Below, in pieces: positions 18,565 through 21,228 of a stretch of 21,228 bases of DNA. The stretch lies in the IMG/VR virus record IMGVR_UViG_3300034175_000192, positions 1 to 21,228 of that record; one strand, 5' to 3'. The first letter of the stretch is position 1. Every line of letters begins with the position of its first letter. This DNA comes from a virus. The translations under genes were made by a program, and so were the position numbers. The notes under the pieces were generated by a model that was not told the DNA's origin, searched no databases, and worked only from the letters and a program-made list of their open reading frames with translations.

Positions 18565-20721
18565 ATGGCGACGCTTGTCCTGACGGCGGTCGGTACTGCG
18601 GTCGGCGGGCCGATCGGCGGGGCGATCGGGGCGGTCATCGGTCAGTCGGTCGATGGCATTCTGTTCGCGCCCAAGGCGCGGCAGGGGCCGCGGCTCGGCG
18701 AGCTGGCGGTGCAGACGTCATCATACGGCACGCCGATCCCCAAGCTGTTCGGGACCATGCGGGTGGCGGGGACCGTGATCTGGTCGACCGACCTGATCGA
18801 GCGGCGATCGACCAGCGGGGGCGGCAAGGGGCGGCCCAGCCAAGTCGACTATAGCTATTCGGCGAGCTTCGCGGTGGCGCTTTCTGCGCGGAAGGTAGCG
18901 GAGGTGCGGCGGATCTGGGCAGACGGGAAGCTGCTGCGAGGGGCCGGTGGCGACTTCAAGGTGAAGACCAGGTTCCGGCTCTATCCGGGGGATGAGGAGC
19001 AGGCGGTCGACCCCCTTATCGCCGCGGCCGAAGGGAGCCAGGGCGCGCCGGCGTTCCGGGGAATCGCTTATGCGATGTTCGAGGAGCTGGAGCTGGCGGA
19101 GTTCGGAAATCGGATCCCCTCGCTGACCTTCGAACTAGTGGCCGACGATGGAGCGGTGACGATCGGGGCGATCGCAGCCTCGCTGGCCCCGGAGCTGAAG
19201 GAAGGTCCAGGGACGCCGGCGCTGCTTGGCTATGCGGCGAGCGGCGGGAACGTGAGGGCCGCGATCGAGGAAATGGCCGAGCTTGCGGACCTGTCGCTGC
19301 GAGACGACGGGGCGGCGCTCGAGCTCGGCGGCGCAGCGGGCGAGCCGGCAATGCTGTCGCGGGGGCGGGAAAGCGGGCGGCGCGAATTGGTGCGGCGGGC
19401 GGCGGGCAGCGTCGCGGGCGAGGTCACCATCACTTATTATGATGCGGCGCGGGAGCATCAGACGGGGCTGCAGCGGGCAGCTTCCGGCGGCGCGCTGCCG
19501 GAGGCGCAATCGGAGCGGCGGGCGCTGCCGGCGGCGCTCGGGGCGCAAGCCGCCAAGGAACTGGCCGAACGGCGGCTCGACGCCTTGCGGGCGCAGCGGG
19601 TGAGCGCGACGGTGACGTGCGGCTGGGCCTGCGCGCAGCTGCGGCCGGGGCTGCTGCTACGGCTGGAGGGGGAGAGCGGGAGCTGGCGGGTGCGCCGCTG
19701 GACGCTGGGCGACATGCAGGTGAAGCTGGAGCTGGTTCGTGCCGGCGGCGGAGCCGTGAACGGCGGCGCGGCAAGCCCGGGGAGGACGATCAGCCAGGCG
19801 GATCTTCCGCACGGGCCGACGATCCTGCGCCTCTATGACCTGCCGCTGGCCGAGATCGGCAAGGGCGGCGTCGCGCTGGCGGCGCTCGCGGCGGGGAGCG
19901 GCGGCGGGTGGCGCCGCGCCGAGCTTTCGGTGAGCTTCGACGGCGGGACGAGCTGGCGCGACATCGGCGGCACGGCGGCGCCGGCGGTGCTGGGGACGGC
20001 ACTGACCGCCTTGCCCCCGGGGAGGTCGGCGCTGTTCGACCGCGCCAATGCAGTGGAGGTCGAGCTGCTCCACCCGGGGATGGAGCTGGAGGCGCGGGAC
20101 GAGGATGCGCTGGCGGCCGGCGCGAATCTGGCGCTGATCGGCAGGGAGCTGGTGCAGTTTGGAGCGGTCGAGGCGTTGGCGCCGCGGCGGTTCCGGCTGT
20201 CGCGGCTGCTGCGCGGGCGGCGTGGCACCGAATGGGCGGCGGGCGCACACCAGGCCGGCGAGGACTTCGCGTTGATCGAGCCGGCGAGCGTGCGGGCGAT
20301 CGAGTTGCCGCCGGGGGTGGGCGCGGGGACGCTCGTCCAGCTGCTGGCGAGCGGGGTCGCCGACGCGCAGCCCGTGGCGGCTGGGCTGGTGGCGGGGGCG
20401 GAGGCGCTGCGGCCGCCGGCGCCGGTCCACTTGCGGGCGGAACCCACGGGCAGCGGGGGCATCATGCTGAGCTGGGTCAGGCGCAGCCGGCTCGGGTGGA
20501 ACTGGGCGAGCGCCAGCGACACGCCGCTGGGTGAGGAAAGCGAGCTGTATCAGCTGGAACTGGCGGGCGCGGGCGGCTCGCGCGCCCTGGAGCTGAGCGA
20601 GAGCGGGTTCCACTACGATGCAGCGGCGCGGGCGGCGGACGGGCCTGGCCCGATCCAGGCGGCGGTCGTGCAGCTGGGCACGCACGGGCGCTCGCGCGCC
20701 GCGATCACCATCATCGACTGA
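18565..20721 (+). CDS. GTA gp15-like baseplate/host-contact protein, short form
   Basis: The 718-residue protein begins with a Gly/Ala-rich hydrophobic segment (TAVGGPIGGAIGAVIGQSVD) then SSYGTPIPKLFGTMRVAGTVIW, SYSASFAVALSARKV, RRIWADGKLLRG, and AFRGIAYAMFEELELAEFGNRIP (in parts: FRGIAYAMFEELELAEFGNR), all landmarks of GTA gp15 and related tail-tip megaproteins. The middle (about 230-400) is a hub-like tail domain; the end (about 620-718) is fibronectin-like beta sequence. RcGTA-type gp15 proteins are much longer and carry a TIM-barrel glycoside hydrolase-like domain near the N-terminal third; none is visible here. GGAGGGGGAGGGG just upstream supports ATG 18565. Confidence 0.9.
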   Translation: MATLVLTAVGTAVGGPIGGAIGAVIGQSVDGILFAPKARQGPRLGELAVQTSSYGTPIPKLFGTMRVAGTVIWSTDLIERRSTSGGGKGRPSQVDYSYSASFAVALSARKVAEVRRIWADGKLLRGAGGDFKVKTRFRLYPGDEEQAVDPLIAAAEGSQGAPAFRGIAYAMFEELELAEFGNRIPSLTFELVADDGAVTIGAIAASLAPELKEGPGTPALLGYAASGGNVRAAIEEMAELADLSLRDDGAALELGGAAGEPAMLSRGRESGRRELVRRAAGSVAGEVTITYYDAAREHQTGLQRAASGGALPEAQSERRALPAALGAQAAKELAERRLDALRAQRVSATVTCGWACAQLRPGLLLRLEGESGSWRVRRWTLGDMQVKLELVRAGGGAVNGGAASPGRTISQADLPHGPTILRLYDLPLAEIGKGGVALAALAAGSGGGWRRAELSVSFDGGTSWRDIGGTAAPAVLGTALTALPPGRSALFDRANAVEVELLHPGMELEARDEDALAAGANLALIGRELVQFGAVEALAPRRFRLSRLLRGRRGTEWAAGAHQAGEDFALIEPASVRAIELPPGVGAGTLVQLLASGVADAQPVAAGLVAGAEALRPPAPVHLRAEPTGSGGIMLSWVRRSRLGWNWASASDTPLGEESELYQLELAGAGGSRALELSESGFHYDAAARAADGPGPIQAAVVQLGTHGRSRAAITIID

Positions 20722-20733
20722 CGGGGAATGAAT

Positions 20734-21228
20734 ATGACCGAGACCAGCGCGCGCTTCGGCCTGCCCTTCATCCTGCCGGGGCAGGCGCAGAAGGAGGTCT
20801 TCCACAACGAGGCGCTGGCGGCGCTGGACGGGCTGATCCACCCGGCAGTGGCCGGCACGGCCACGGCGCCCCCCGCGAATCCGGCAGATGGCGCGAGCTG
20901 GATCGTCGCGGCGGGGGCGAGCGGCGAATGGGCGGGGCAGGCGGGGCGGCTGGCGCTGCGGACGGGCGGCGGATGGCGATTCGTCCAGCCGGCTCCGGGC
21001 ATGAGCGTGTGGGACGAGGGCGCGGGACACGCCCGACACTGGTCGGGAACCGCTTGGAGTGACGGCAAGCTTCCCGTCGCCGGGATCGTGGTGGCGGGCG
21101 AGCAGGTGGTGGGGGCGCGGCTTGCCGCAGTGCCAAGTCCTTCTGGCGGAACGACAATCGACGTAGAGGCGAGGGCGGCGGTCGCCGCGCTCATTGTGGC
21201 ACTAAAGACACATGGTCTGACGGATTGA
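20734..21228 (+). CDS. DUF2793 protein
   Basis: The 164-residue protein starts MTETSARFGLPFILPGQAQKEVFHNEAL, a start diagnostic of DUF2793 (quoted in parts: GLPFILPGQAQKEVFHNEAL). PANPADGASWIV, GEWAGQAGRLAL, GGGWRFVQPAPGMSVWDE and a W-x-G-x-x-W end to the repeat region follow, then a C-terminal helical segment (EARAAVAALIVALKTHGL). DUF2793 proteins accompany gp15 in alphaproteobacterial phages and GTAs and are probably fibre or receptor-contact proteins. ATG 20734 has GGGGA six bases upstream; ATG 20728 is too close to it. The stop codon is the last three bases of the window, so the gene is complete. Confidence 0.85.
   Translation: MTETSARFGLPFILPGQAQKEVFHNEALAALDGLIHPAVAGTATAPPANPADGASWIVAAGASGEWAGQAGRLALRTGGGWRFVQPAPGMSVWDEGAGHARHWSGTAWSDGKLPVAGIVVAGEQVVGARLAAVPSPSGGTTIDVEARAAVAALIVALKTHGLTD

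Overview
The window is about 21.2 kb of very GC-rich DNA. It carries an almost complete gene-transfer-agent (GTA)-type, HK97-like head-and-tail cluster, nearly all on the + strand. Gene order (small terminase, large terminase, portal, DUF6127, prohead protease, major capsid, connector, DUF3168, tail tube, gp10, gp10.1, short tape measure, DUF2460, DUF2163, NlpC/P60, gp15) follows the alphaproteobacterial RcGTA plan. The flavour of the accessory genes (DUF6127, DUF2793) and the dispersed palindromes (CTTCGACAAGCTCAG type, CTCCCCTTGCGGGAG type, CGCGGAGGCGCGGAG type) point to a sphingomonad (Sphingomonadales). No integrase, repressor, replication or holin gene is visible, which fits a domesticated GTA better than an active prophage, although the window stops right after the last tail gene.

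Layout. 1-1802: an OLD-type ATPase/TOPRIM protein of clearly lower GC than the rest, then two very small genes. 1803-1958: two terminator-like hairpins in front of the GTA cluster. 1959-3711: terminase pair. 3762-5376: two non-structural cargo genes, a Sel1/prolyl-4-hydroxylase protein and a DUF3592 membrane protein. 5431-8765: portal, DUF6127, protease and capsid. 9068-10928: a fibre with nine His-x-His repeats, a doubtful small ORF and a fibre-tail adaptor. 10928-12086: connector, a small gp7-slot protein and the tail terminator. 12138-12473: a minus-strand gene for a small exported protein. 12519-16434: tail tube, chaperones, tape measure and a very long DUF2460 fusion. 16431-16898: a second minus-strand gene for an exported protein. 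16966-21228: gp13, a small lipoprotein, the gp14 peptidase, gp15 and a DUF2793 protein.

How it works together (inference from families): TerS and TerL package DNA through the portal into a capsid matured by the protease. The connector, gp7-slot and DUF3168 proteins join and close head and tail. The tube polymerises around a short tape measure with help from the gp10 chaperones. The DUF2460 protein, gp13, gp14 and gp15 form the baseplate and peptidoglycan-piercing tip, and the fibre, adaptor and DUF2793 proteins probably contact cells.

The most unusual aspects are in the layer on top of the genes. Intrinsic-terminator-shaped hairpins sit before terS, inside the first codons of the portal gene and 25 bases before the capsid start. 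Palindromic chromosomal repeats lie in frame inside the portal, protease and DUF2460 genes. Related repeats flank the capsid gene and supply the Shine-Dalgarno sequence for two structural genes. Two reverse-strand exported-protein genes interrupt the operon.
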